Origin: Aplidium turbinatum
Lineage: Eukaryota > Chordata > Ascidiacea > Aplousobranchia > Polyclinidae
Direction: 5' to 3'
NCBI GenBank assembly: GCA_918807975.1
Contig: OU964932.1
Coordinates: 3,410,001-3,474,000, forward strand
DNA length: 64,000 bases
In this document: piece by piece, positions 33,889-44,563 of the stretch
How positions within the stretch are numbered: the first letter of the stretch is position 1
Layout of the letters: every line of letters starts with the position of its first letter
The notes under the pieces: model-generated
Database searches by the model: none
What the model was told of the DNA's origin: nothing
What the model saw: only the letters and a program-made list of their open reading frames with translations
Translations under genes and position numbers: made by a program

Positions 33889-34476
33889 CCCTTTGAAGGT
33901 TGGGGGGGGGCTGTCAATTCAACTTTTTTGTATCAACAGTTGTATCTGTAAAACCACTGAGGCTGCGACTACAAGATTTCTTGACTTTTCCTAACTTTTA
34001 TTCACCTCTATTGAGCTGAAATTTTGAGCGAATAAAGGTTATAAATTGAGAGATATAAGGCATTTCTCACCACATCCTCTGAAATATTTCGTATTCTATT
34101 GTTCAAAATTTTCCCACCAGCTGGATGAAAGCAATTAATTTGGCCCATGTCTCGTTAATCAAATGATTTAAATTGAGATTATATAAAAAAAATTTAATCA
34201 CAACATTGCAATGCATGTTTTTCATTACTCTATCAAAAAATACCAAATAATCCAAACGTCATAAGTCACATCAACATTTCAACGTATATAAACAGTTCTA
34301 AAATTTACATAGTTTTAATTTTCGGATATACTCTGCGTGAATAGTTTTACAAAGTGAATCCCAAATTTTGAAACCGTGCCTTAAAAAATAACAGAGATAT
34401 CACTCCTAAAGCATAAGAAGAATCGACAGCCCTCCCCCAAACTGAGCAAGACTCCAGGAGCCCAACCGCCTAAGGG
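33889..34476. mobile_element. piggyBac-like MITE with TTAA duplication, 588 bp
   Basis: TTAA at 33885-33888 and 34477-34480 flanks CCCTTTGAAGGTTGGG and, on the other strand, CCCTTAGGCGGTTGGG. The TTAA target and CCCTTT start are typical of piggyBac. No transposase frame is present. Confidence 0.7.
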
Positions 34477-34639
34477 TTAAAGTGCCTACCGTGGTCCGTG
34501 GGATCATAGATACTGTGGTCAAGATTAGCGCAGTTATTGAGCTGTTATGCTATTTCCAAAAGAAGCTCAGCATTGCAATTGCAAAGTTAAGGTTTCAGTA
34601 AGCGTTTTCCTTACGTTTTTATGAATAATTTTTAAACGC

Positions 34640-34760
34640 GCAATTTCCAGCGTTTGATATTGACAACCGCGCAATTTCCAGCCTTTGATGTTGACAGCCG
34701 CGCAAATGCAGCAGCTGAAACTCTTCTCCCCCGCGCAATGTTCAAACTTTCCAATCTGGC
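34640..34760 (-). repeat. GCGCGG-rich dispersed repeat, copy 2
   Basis: On the minus strand it opens ATTGGAAAGTTTG, then GCGCGGGGGA and GCGCGG-containing units, as at 15045-15240. Confidence 0.6.
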
Positions 34761-34859
34761 TGGTACATTATATTTACCATTTTCGAAAATCAGTAAAAAG
34801 TAAAGTTATCAAGAAATGAAATATGATACCGTATCTTCTGACAGGTGTCAAACCGACAA

Positions 34860-35560
34860 TAATGCTTCGATTGTGTCCATCACAATGTCAAATAGGCTAC
34901 ACAAATTGTCAGCAGTCAGCTTATCAATTGCATTTTTTTGCTTCGCACAGGAATCAAACTTTGATGTCTGGACAAACGTTAATCTCTTCTTGATCAGATT
35001 CAGAATTGTGACATAACAGACCAGACTGTCCACTCTTCAACCTCATACCCCAGTCAGACATTGTTCTGCAATAAACAGATTGTCTATAATGATGTGATAA
35101 CAATAAGCAGCAATTTTGTAGGAAGGAAACTTAGGGAAATTCTATCTTGTTTTTTCTTATAACATTCAGGCCAAAGTCTTGTGGGTGATTTATCAAATGG
35201 ACTGGAAGCCAATCTTTGTGTCCACTTTGGAAGTCTTAAACAAGCATGAAATGTTGCTCTGAAAGTCACAATTGTGAGCTATATAGCCTAGCCATCCATT
35301 TGAATGCTACAGGGTTTCCAGGTGAGGTTGGGATTACACAGCTCTTAGAAACACATGTGGCATCATAAAAATGAAAAATTAAGTCTCAAAACATCCAGTA
35401 GAGCAAGAACAGCTACCACCGTGTGTCTGTTGTTTTGACCACCGAGTAAACACCTTGTGAGTAATTTTTTGGTTTGCTTCAATATCAGTAGTTATGTGCA
35501 CTGAAACTGGGCTGCTGGGCTATGCTGACAACGGCTAAATGTTCTCTTAATTTAGTTTCT
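34860..35560 (-). repeat. Inverted segmental duplicate, copy 2
   Basis: Reverse-complement match to about 1-670. It includes the splice acceptor, the WxxW-like exon and more than 300 bp upstream of the exon on the minus strand. Up to 35726 the sequence has no counterpart in the window. Confidence 0.6.
34930..35065 (-). pseudogene. Decayed copy of the WxxW-like exon
   Basis: Begins after TATTGCAG on the minus strand and reads like 477-606 (M-S-D-W-G-M-R-L-K-S-G-Q-S-G-L-L-C, then an added E-S, then C-P-D-I-K-V). A stop then replaces the arginine codon of the expected R-F-L-C. It lost its reading frame end while the copy at 477-606 kept it, so it is a host-gene pseudo-exon. Confidence 0.6.
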
Positions 35561-35801
35561 GTCCAGAATCGTGCTCACAGCATGTAGCACTCCATCTGCT
35601 GCACCGGCCTCCAGTTTGCAAACACGACTTTGAAGCGAGACACAATTGAAAGAAACACTGAACCTATCAGGATTATCTACATGACTTAAAAGAAAGCTTT
35701 CAATGAACTGTGTATGTTTCTATGCTGTTTTAATCAGAGATGTACGTATACGCCGCAAATTCTATGCCACATACTTGCGGCGTAGACTTTTTGTTTGCGC
35801 T

Positions 35802-37219
35802 AACGCTTACAGCCACATTTTTTTGGATAGTTCAGTTCATTTATTTGTCACAAACACAAACATGAAAAGAATACAAAGTATACAATAATAATCGGTTGTG
35901 TGTCATATGACGAGGAGACTGCGAAAAGACCAAACGGTCATCTAGTCAGCAGCCACCTCAAGCTTGGTGATGTAGGCCTAAATAACATATATACAGTAAA
36001 TACACAAACACACATACAAAAAAAGAAAATCAAGCATTTGGTGATACAGATACACATGTTTTCATTATGCAAAAGAGAAAAAAAAAAAGCAAACAAACTA
36101 AGCAGGTTTACCGTGCTACTGAATGAATTAATTGTGAGTGGAGTTTAAGAGATATCTATCGACAATTTTAATCAGTAAAAAAGATAAAAGCAACGTATAC
36201 CAAAGAGATGAGCAAATAGAATAATGTAATTATATAGACAAAACAGTTATTATTCAACAGTGGCGTTTAAATCAAGAAGGTAGTGTTTAAAGTTTCTTTT
36301 AAAAGAAGTTGGAGAAAGACCTTTGAGATCACCTGGGACCTCATGCCACACTTTAGGACCCCTTATTAACATCTGCCTTTTACCTAATTCAGTACGCACC
36401 CTTGAAACAAAATAGTTACTGCTGGATGATTGGCGCGTATTGTGTGAGTGGCATTCAGATATTCTGTGGAAGATATTACATTCCGTTTCTGGTAATAGAT
36501 TTAAATGGACTCTGTGCATGTATTTTGCTATCTCTAGTTTATAAATTTCTTGTATATGTAACAGCTGTAGTTTTTGAAAGAGTTGCAATGTGTGAGCTGT
36601 ATAGTTGCTGAATGTCATGGTTCTAACAACTCTTTTATGCAGCTTAAATAAATGATCCAGCGCATTGTCACAAGCTCCACCCCAGCTGGATATGCAGTAT
36701 TGAAGATGAGAATATATAAGACTGTAATACACAGTCTTCAGTGTGTTAGTATCCACATAATTTCTAAGTTGAAGAATGGCCCAGGAGCCTCTAGCAAGTT
36801 TTTTACAAACATTTTGAATGTGACATTTCCAGTTGAGAGAGTCATCAATTAATACACCAAGATATTTAATACACGTTTTTTTTTGCAATGTAATTCCGTT
36901 TATCGTAACGTGCATCCTTACATCGAGCTTTTGTTTAGTTAGTATCATGTACTCAGTTTTGTTGTAGTTAATGGAGAGCTTGTTCATTTTCATCCAGTTG
37001 TCAATTTTGATTAATTCTGTATTGACGTTTTGTTCTAGAGAAGAAAGATTTTTGTTGGACATAGTTAAATTGGTGTCATCAGCAAAAAGGCTCACCTGGA
37101 AAGAAGAAATGGAAGGAAGATCGTTTATGTAAATAATGAATAACAACGGTCCAAGAGTGGAACCCTGTGGAACACCACATGTTACACTGCGCAGACCCGA
37201 TGCCATACCATTAAAAGTA
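35802..37219 (-). mobile_element. 5'-truncated non-LTR retrotransposon (LINE)
   Basis: Interrupts the hAT element. GTTTGCGCT at 35793-35801 and 37220-37228 is a likely 9-bp target duplication. On the minus strand it runs from the middle of the reverse transcriptase through the C-terminus and a 3' UTR of about 430 bp. It lacks the endonuclease and the first RT blocks. Confidence 0.8.
36250..37206 (-). CDS. LINE reverse transcriptase, C-terminal two thirds
   Basis: The 318-codon frame opens within RT. It shows G-V-P-Q-G-S-x-L-G-P (RT block 4), the catalytic F-A-D-D-T (block 5), W-M-K-M-N-K-L-S-I-N and Y-L-G-V-L-I-D-D (blocks 6-7), then the cysteine/tyrosine-rich thumb and tail region of jockey/CR1-like elements. 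No RNase H domain or second endonuclease is visible after it. The frame is intact to its stop but starts at the truncation point (reading on to 37219), so it cannot support mobility by itself. An intact frame suggests the insertion is fairly recent. The clade was judged from motif style only. Confidence 0.9.
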   Translation of the reverse strand: MASGLRSVTCGVPQGSTLGPLLFIIYINDLPSISSFQVSLFADDTNLTMSNKNLSSLEQNVNTELIKIDNWMKMNKLSINYNKTEYMILTKQKLDVRMHVTINGITLQKKTCIKYLGVLIDDSLNWKCHIQNVCKKLARGSWAILQLRNYVDTNTLKTVYYSLIYSHLQYCISSWGGACDNALDHLFKLHKRVVRTMTFSNYTAHTLQLFQKLQLLHIQEIYKLEIAKYMHRVHLNLLPETECNIFHRISECHSHNTRQSSSSNYFVSRVRTELGKRQMLIRGPKVWHEVPGDLKGLSPTSFKRNFKHYLLDLNATVE

Positions 37220-37289
37220 GTTTGCGCTTGAGGCTACGCCGTAAAGTATTTGTGGTTTTTTAGCGCATAGCCTCAACACATACTTTTTA

Positions 37290-37442
37290 ATGTATTTTTT
37301 TCTCTACAACACGCCAATACCTTCCAGCGCTGCAGTTGAAAGAATGTTTTCAATGGGCAAAGACATATTGAAACTAAAACACAGCAAAATGTCAGATGAA
37401 CACTTTCAGATGCTTGTGTTTCTTCGTGGAAATTCAAAATAA
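37290..37442 (+). pseudogene. hAT transposase C-terminal end
   Basis: From an in-frame ATG the peptide reads Y-N-T-P-I-P-S-S-A-A-V-E-R-M-F-S-M-G, then K-D-I-L-K and L-V-F-L-R-G-N before a TAA. This is the conserved hAT dimerisation motif at the protein's natural end. Upstream coding sequence has been lost, so only about 50 codons survive. Confidence 0.9.
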
Positions 37443-37798
37443 AACTTGTTTGTTTCGAGTGGTTTATACCGTATGAATGTTTGGCACCTAGCAAACAAAA
37501 TTAGTTTACGCTAGTGTATGCGCTGACGTTGACGCCGCCAACTTTTTTTACAAGTTGCGTTGACGCATACGGCGTATGTTTTTTCGAACGTTAGTGTTTA
37601 CGCTGACGGCGTCAATATTTTTTGTATGCACGTACATCACTGGTTTTAATAATATCCGCCGTACTCTATCGTTTTTGTTAGTCTTGCAAGGTTTCAAATC
37701 TTTAGAATTTAAGTTAGCTAAAAGTAATGTCAACCAGGTCTGTGAAGTCGCGCAAAAGATATGCGATTCCAACTTAGTTTATTACTGGCCTATTGTAG

Positions 37799-38742
37799 CA
37801 GGCCTCGAAATTCACGGCGGACACGGCGATCATGTCCGCCGTCACAGCATGTGATGTCCGCGGGAAGTACCATCTAGATCGGCCCTATTTGTCCGACGAG
37901 AAATAGCGGTAGAAATCGTCATTGCATAGCACAAACAATTGTTGCAAATATATAATTTCCCGCGCATCTAGAAAATGTTAATAACTGTATCCTTTAGCTT
38001 CCATTCAAGCAGGAAAACTTTCAATTTTTACGTTGCTTCAACGATTGGTGACATTGAATCAGCGTAACAAAGGTGAATTATTCGCTAAGAACCGATGGGA
38101 GTACCGGTACTTTTACACTAATCACTCGCAACTTAGTTCAAGTCTTACGTCACAATGTCTGGCCTTGATCTCTGAGTAATATTGATAAGGCAAGGTTGGT
38201 TACAAAATTAGGTCATACGAGTAGGCTATTACAGCAAGATGCAGCAAAATTTGTTTAGTTTTGGTATTACAGTAAGAAAGAAAAGGCCCAGGGAAAATTC
38301 ACTTTCGTTCATATGACTCGCAAAAATAAACCTAAAGAAAAAAGCCTAGTGAAACTTTGCACAACAGAAAATAGTAGCGTTAGTGTATATGTTTTTCAAC
38401 TCGTGTCCAGAGCATTGTGACGCAAGAAGCCACACGACCTCGTTCGGTGGAAGTTAATTAGTTATGCGGCGTATTAAGCAGCTACGCGGCGCTTTGACTC
38501 TTCAAGCGCACGTCGTTGGTCTGATGAAAGCCTTTCAGAGTGACTTCGCTGAAATTTTAAAAAGACTTCTCAACCGTAGCTATAGTTCTCAAATGGCGAA
38601 GAATTATCAAGATAAAGTGATTAAGCGTGACAATCGACGCTAAAACTGGTGTGTCCGCCGTGTTACTTAATTTGTCTGCCGAGATAGCTGCTCAGACCGG
38701 ACACGTTTGTCCGCCGTCAACAAAAACGAATTTCGAGGCCTG
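37799..38742. mobile_element. Element with CAGGCCTCGAAATTC ends, 944 bp
   Basis: CAGGCCTCGAAATTC at the left faces GAATTTCGAGGCCTG at the right, a perfect 15-bp inverted repeat. Both ends are followed inward by CGGCGGACA-like words (GTCCGCCGT). TGTAG adjoins both ends, a possible short duplication. No frame of note. Related ends occur at 59258-60457. Confidence 0.8.
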
Positions 38743-38928
38743 TGTAGACATGCCAAAATTCCTCCGATTCTATGGCCATTGAAGTTGGAGGGATTCTATT
38801 GCAGCCAATCATCTTTATGCTGATTTTCCACTAAGATTTAAAGTGTAGCTGTTGCCATACTAATTACTATGCAACTTGTCGTTGTGAAGAAAGGCGTTCT
38901 TCCCGGCTATCAGCACAAGGCTGATTAC

Positions 38929-40300
38929 TAGGGTGGATCAAAAAAAATGAATTTTTGAGTTCAGCTTAGTGCATCTGCTAAAAGTTGCAGTTTGGGCTAT
39001 CTTTTGCATTGGTACTTGAAAAAACATTTTTTGACCCCGTTTGACCCCTATCCAAGAGCTCTCTAGTGGCCGCCGAACCAAAATTCCTTAAATTGGCTAT
39101 AATTTTTTTTCTAGTTGGTGCAGGCTAGTGGTTTTGGTGTCTATCCCCACTAAATCAAGTCTTGGGAAGTCATTTCTGCAATCTAAAATCATCTATGGGC
39201 TAGCAAAATGACATCAGAGCCCTTTTTCAGCAAAAATGCTTAAAAAAGTTGGAAATTTATTGGGTTTTTTTAGAAAAAGGGCAAAGAAAAACAAATTCAT
39301 AATGCTGCTAAAGGCATTTCTGTTAGTACACTGAAGCAAACATATAAAAGCAAACAATTACCATGTGAAGTTTTGCAAAAATGCTGCCTTTTTAATTTGT
39401 ACATCCAATTATCCATAGCATTACAGCAATTATCCATAGCACAAAATGCATGACAACGGGTTCAGGCAAAATCAGTCTGTTGCTATTTTGTTGCTCAGTT
39501 CACCAACTTATGGCATGCATAACTTTTTCTGTACATTTATCTTGTGCAGAACTTCCAGCCAGCATGGTTTGTTACTTGTGTAGATCTTGTACAACTCTAC
39601 ATGTGGCCTTTTTTTTCTTCAGACTTGGTTACTTTACCGGAGTGATAATTTGTTATCATTCCCAACGCTCGCTTATCTGCATCGTTTGTGACACGGAAGA
39701 AGCTGAGTTTCTGCTTGATAGAAGTAAAATTTTTATTTTGTTCCAATAGCCTTGGAGAAAAGTGCAAAAAGTCTGGAGAGACCTCCATGAGGGAAAATAA
39801 AGTAACTGAATCTGGACCAAACAAATCTATTAAACTTTGCGTCTGTGGCTGTATAATAGGCTTAAGTAACTCTTTGGATTGGAAAGTTGTTCGTGTTCAT
39901 TGATGCTGACTCCACTGATACTTAACCATGATTTGCTCAGCAGATTTCTTTTCAGTTATGGAAACTTCTTGGCTAAACAAGCTAAAGACTCCAAGTCTCT
40001 CTGCCAGGTACCAAAGATGGTTGTCAAGCTTAGCCTGGAACAACTGTGCCAATGGTTTAAACAATTTAGGATACTTGCCTGTGTTATGATCCATCATCAA
40101 CATTAAATCATTGCTGGGTGACTTAACGTCAAAGGAACAGTGAACCATGACTTAAAGTAGAAAATGCAAAGAAATACTGCTAACTCTGTAATTCTTTGCA
40201 GCTGCTCATCACTACAGGTTGCAGAAGCTTGGATTGGCACAGTTATTTGCTCTTTTCTTTTTCTGCTTGACTTTAATGCTGATTTCGACTTCGAACCAGT
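38929..40300 (-). repeat. Left arm of the 6.2-kb palindrome
   Basis: Reverse complement of about 40590-40832 joined to 44004-45141, with scattered differences (for example CCCCGTTTGACC versus the mirrored CCCAGTTTGACC). It carries the same transposase end on the minus strand. It also keeps the uninterrupted target of the TTAA element, as GGTTTAAACAATTTAGG at about 40047-40070. Confidence 0.9.
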
Positions 40301-40455
40301 ACTAGTTAATACATTTCCAGTTTATTTTTAGTACAGTTATCACTTGTCAGTTGTTAAATAACCTTCATTTAAATAGCCTCTAATATTAATTTCGATACAG
40401 CAGTCAGATGCTTCAGATAAAGGGGTTACATGACAAATCTGAGACTTGTTTTTAA

Positions 40456-43400
40456 TTGCAGAGGGGGGTGTTGCTAGTTGGAAAATACTTCAAAATGAAA
40501 GCTCCAGGTACCTATCGCTACCATCATGCTCGATGGATGACAAAAATAATATACACACTGAAGATAGCCTTGTTGAGAAATCAAAAGTCGAAGTCAGCAC
40601 TAAAGTTAAGCAGAAAAAGAAAAGAGCAGAGAAAAAAGCAGATATCTGTGCCAATCCAAGCTTCTGTAATCTGTAGTGATGAGCAGCTGCAAAGAATAAC
40701 AGAGTTAACAGTCTTTCTTTGCATTTTCTACTTTAAGCCATGGTTCACTGTTCCTTTGACCGTTGAGTCACCCAGCAATGATTTAATGTTGATGATGGAT
40801 CGTAACACAGGCAAGTATTCTAAATTGTTTAACCCTTTGATTTTCAACGTTTTTTTGGAAGTTAACTGCTCAAGGGGGGGCCGTTTTTGGATCAAATTCA
40901 ATCAGCTGTTACGTGTGATCCGCTGGTGCTATTTCAACAAAAGTTGCACTGGTGTGAAAAAAAATCATTTGTCTATAAGTTTGAAAAGTCATTATTCTAA
41001 AATTTTATATGTTAAACTTGATATTTCAACTTTTGCAAAGGTACCCAAAAACGACAATTTTGATTTAACTTGCCGCCTTTAATTAACCGTGCTAATCCGA
41101 TTTCATGCAAAATTCTAAAGGACAAAGAGCTCGATCAACCGCACGAAGTGTGTGTGCGGTGTGCCGACTCATTGCGTCGATAAAGATTTACGACATGCGA
41201 GCAAATCTTATTGTAGGCTACTCATTAATTATAAAATAGTTACAGAGTAACATTGTTACATGAATTTGAAAAAGCAAAACTGCGTTGTTTTATATTTTTG
41301 TCCTGAACTAATGCTTTGCGAAACCCATGGCCAGCTTCTTGTTTTATGGAACCAAACTTCTCATAAGTAACACCTTAGCCTACTTGAATAGCTGTTTACA
41401 TGTTCGTTTGTGTATTTTAGGTCTACAATTGAGTTTGTAGTATGAATATTTTTAGTAGAGAGAAGACAATTGAACAAGCTGTTGAAATTATCTGAAATTT
41501 CTAAGTTCAAATTAGGCGCTTTTGGAATTGTGGATTTGTGTCAAGTCGCATCACAAATATCATGCAGGCTACATCAGAAGTCATTTAGCTCACGGGTGTT
41601 TATAAACATAACTCATGAATTACATCCACTAAAAATACAGAATTGACATCTACAAAGCTAAGTTCGAAGTTCACTTTTTATTGAAGATTGTGTCAATCAA
41701 TTTGAAAATGCATTTTAGTCCGCTACCGTCGAAACAATTCAACAGCGCAGTGAGGAACATGCGTAAACAAAGGAAATGTGAAATAAACCCACAGTCAGCA
41801 GATCTACATTAATTTAACGTTTACAAATGTTGAATCAATGTAAATGGACTGAATTGCTGACTTGGTCGTTATTGTTTGGAACACAAAAAATACGCGTAAA
41901 CGCGACGAAGCGATACAAGAGCAAAGCAGCGATTATGTTTCTGGCCAAAAAAATGGACTTATGACTTGAAAGATAAAAATGATTATAACGAAGCTTCAAA
42001 ATTTGTCATAAAAAATATTGCAGAGATACAATGAACACAATCATTTTGTGCTAGATTGTGAGAAGACTTCCTAGATTCTTTTCAAACATTTGCAGTATTG
42101 CAAATTATTTTGTATAACTTCATATGGCCAAAAAATGGCTTCTTGGTTGATAAAACGTGGCTACAATTCTATAAAAAATTCTTAGGCCTACTACATTGAA
42201 GTAATGAAATGTTTTTTTTGTGAGTTTTTCTGATGACGTTTTACAACATCCGAAAAGTAAAAATAATAATGATGAATAATTTCACATAACCAATAACCAT
42301 GTTTTGTAAACGCTTCACAAAATTTTTGCGGAGACTTTACTGTTAGACGTAAAACGCTTGTAAAAGAAAACTGTCGGGTTACGTATTTATAATGTTTATT
42401 ACGCTGTTATCTAGTTATAAACTGCCTTTGTTGTCTACTTTTGTGGTTACCGGCCAGCTTAGAGCAGCATGCAAACTACGCGTATATGGTATTTGCATCG
42501 TGTTATGATTCCCACAAATTTCCCACAAGGTCTTTGTTTTTATCGTGATATTTTTGTGCCTTTTCTGTCCTAAACTTGAAGTCACTGTGCAGCACAATCC
42601 ACACCGGTTTTTAGAAATCCACAATCAACATTGAAAATCTTTTGTGTGGTGCACCATTTCAAGTAGTGTCTTCCCCTGAACTGTTACACAAACCGCCCAG
42701 AACCAGGTTGATTATGAATATTATAGCCGTTGAGTGGCCGTTATTGTATGTGTGGATTTATTAGGTGTCTGACTAAATTCATGCCAAAGTCGAGCAAATT
42801 CTGCTTTCGCGATCCCTGCCGTTTTTTTTCGGTATTTTTGTTGATAAGTTTAGGCAGCATTTTTGCAAAATAAATGAAGACATCGGTATTGTTCGTCACT
42901 TAGATTTAGTTTTCTCAGCATTGTGTTTTCATTCTTTGATCCATTAGTTGATCCCACTTTAGGAATAATCAGATCGTTTATAAATGGCGGGTTTTCACAA
43001 TAGCCGGCCTCTTATACATTGGCGCAACGTATTCAGATGTTGAATCAATGATCAAGAAAGCCGATTTGTTGTTTGTCTGATGTGATGCCGAGCATTATGC
43101 CTAGTCTACAATACAAAATATTTTGTAGTGAAGACGAGGCATTATCATCTTTATTTTGCTCTCTTTGGAACAATACACAGTGCACCGTCGAACAAAAATG
43201 CAACACATAACAAGTAAGCGTAGGCGACATAAGCAGCGAAGGGACCTGTAGTCATCGAGTAAGCTGCTACGTGATCTCATAATTTTGAGCATACTGTATC
43301 TCACAATTACTGTTTGCAAAAACGCCAATTTTTCAGCTTCTTCCAAAAGCATTTGAAGTGATACATTTCCTCAATGAAAAGTTTTGTCAATGAGAGTATT

Positions 43401-44563
43401 TCCATAGAACGTTTATTTCGAAACCAGGTTTTTCATGTCACTACTCACTACCTAAGGGAAGATTTCTTATTGTAACGCTTTTTATTCGTCAATGGATATT
43501 TGCTGGTTGAAACAACTGTTTTGAATAGTTTGTTGCCTACATTGATCATAGATTGCTTTTCTTCGTAAAGCTGATAACGCAAAAAACGTTTGCTATTATT
43601 GTTTCTAATTAACAACTTTGTGACCACTGGCTTCTTTTTGTAGCATTAGAAATAACGCGCTTTGTGTTATTGAGGTCAAACCAAACAAAGGAAAACAAGA
43701 GGACGTTCCTCTCTGCTCGCGCATATGGATTCACGAAGCAATTATGAGCTTATGGCTTGTTATCGCAATGTAATCCATTTCACGCTTTGCTGGAAGTTAG
43801 CTAGAAATAGCAAAAATTCACCAAAATCTTGAATTTACAAGAAAACTACACAACTTTTAGCATCAAATTTAGTATCATCAGATCCGCCTGGCAATTTTAG
43901 GAAAAGTCAAGAAAAACCAAGTGCATGGCGTTACTGTGCTTCAAGTAATCAACGGAAATATGAGGGGGGGGCCAAATCTGGCCTCCCTTTGAGGAGCAAA
44001 GTGTTAAACCATTGGCACAGTTGTTCCAGGCTAAGCTTGACAACCATCTTTGGTACCTGGCAGAGAGACTTGGAGTCTTTAGCTTGTTTAACCAAGAAGT
44101 TTCCATAACTGAAAAAAAATCTGCTGCGCAAATTATGGTTAAGTATCAATGGAGTCAGCATCAATGAACTCGAACAACCTCCCAATCCAAAGAGTTACTT
44201 AAGCCTATTATACAGCCACAGACGCAAAGTTTAAAAGATTTGTTTGGTCCAGATTCATTTACTTTATTTTCCCTCATGGAGATCTCTCCAGACTTTTTGC
44301 ACTTTCCTCCAAGGCTATTGGAACAAAATGAAAATTTTACTTCTATCAAGCAGAAACTCAGCTTCTTCCGTGTCACAAACGATGCAGATAAGCGAGCGTT
44401 AGGAATGATAACAAATTATCACTTCGGTAAAGTAACCAAGTCTGAAGAAAAAAAAGGCCACCTGTACAGAGTTGTACAAGATCTACACAAGCAACAAACC
44501 ATGCTGGCTGGAAGTTCTGCACAAGATAAATGTACGAAAAAAGTTATGCAATGCATGCCATAA
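40456..44563 (+). pseudogene. Transposase gene, C-terminal part, split by an insertion
   Basis: The first part (40456-40832) reads G-T-Y-R-Y-H-H-A-R-W-M-T-K-I-I-Y-T-L-K-I-A-L-L-R, then F-L-C-I-F-Y-F-K-P-W-F-T-V-P and S-P-S-N-D-L-M-L. The part after the insertion (from 44008) reads K-L-D-N-H-L-W-Y-L-A-E-R-L-G-V-F-S-L-F, and further down L-S-F-F-R-V-T-N-D-A-D-K-R-A. These blocks match an abundant transposase-like family known from hydra and other invertebrates, whose formal name I cannot give. An in-frame TGA near 44165 is also present in the mirrored arm, so it predates the palindrome. The N-terminal part is absent. Confidence 0.7.
40833..44003. mobile_element. TTAA-flanked, piggyBac-like element, 3.17 kb
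   Basis: TTAA at 40829-40832 and 44004-44007. Ends read CCCTTTGATTTTC and, on the other strand, CACTTTGCTCCTC, so terminal identity is weak. The insertion is proven by the uninterrupted sequence in the left arm near 40047-40070. The interior is AT-rich and I see no clear transposase; short minus-strand frames at 42415-42624 and 43045-43352 are cysteine-rich but not recognisable. Confidence 0.8.

Larger units (their letters stand above)
35735..37642 (+). mobile_element. hAT element carrying a nested LINE
   Basis: Left end CAGAGATGTACGT and right end ACGTACATCACTG, flanked by a perfect 8-bp duplication GTTTTAAT (35727-35734 and 37643-37650). The hAT parts are 35735-35801 and 37220-37642; the rest is a LINE inserted later. 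The transposase tail is at 37290-37442 and most of the gene is gone. GCTGACGCCGTC-like repeats near the right end match the MITE at 4388-4605. Confidence 0.92.

Noticed and set aside
35084-35269. N-terminal half of the WxxW domain next to the decayed exon
   Set aside because: A P-K-W-T-Q-R stretch is suggestive, but the second tryptophan and following glycine/aspartate pattern are missing, and the mirrored copy does not keep the frame.
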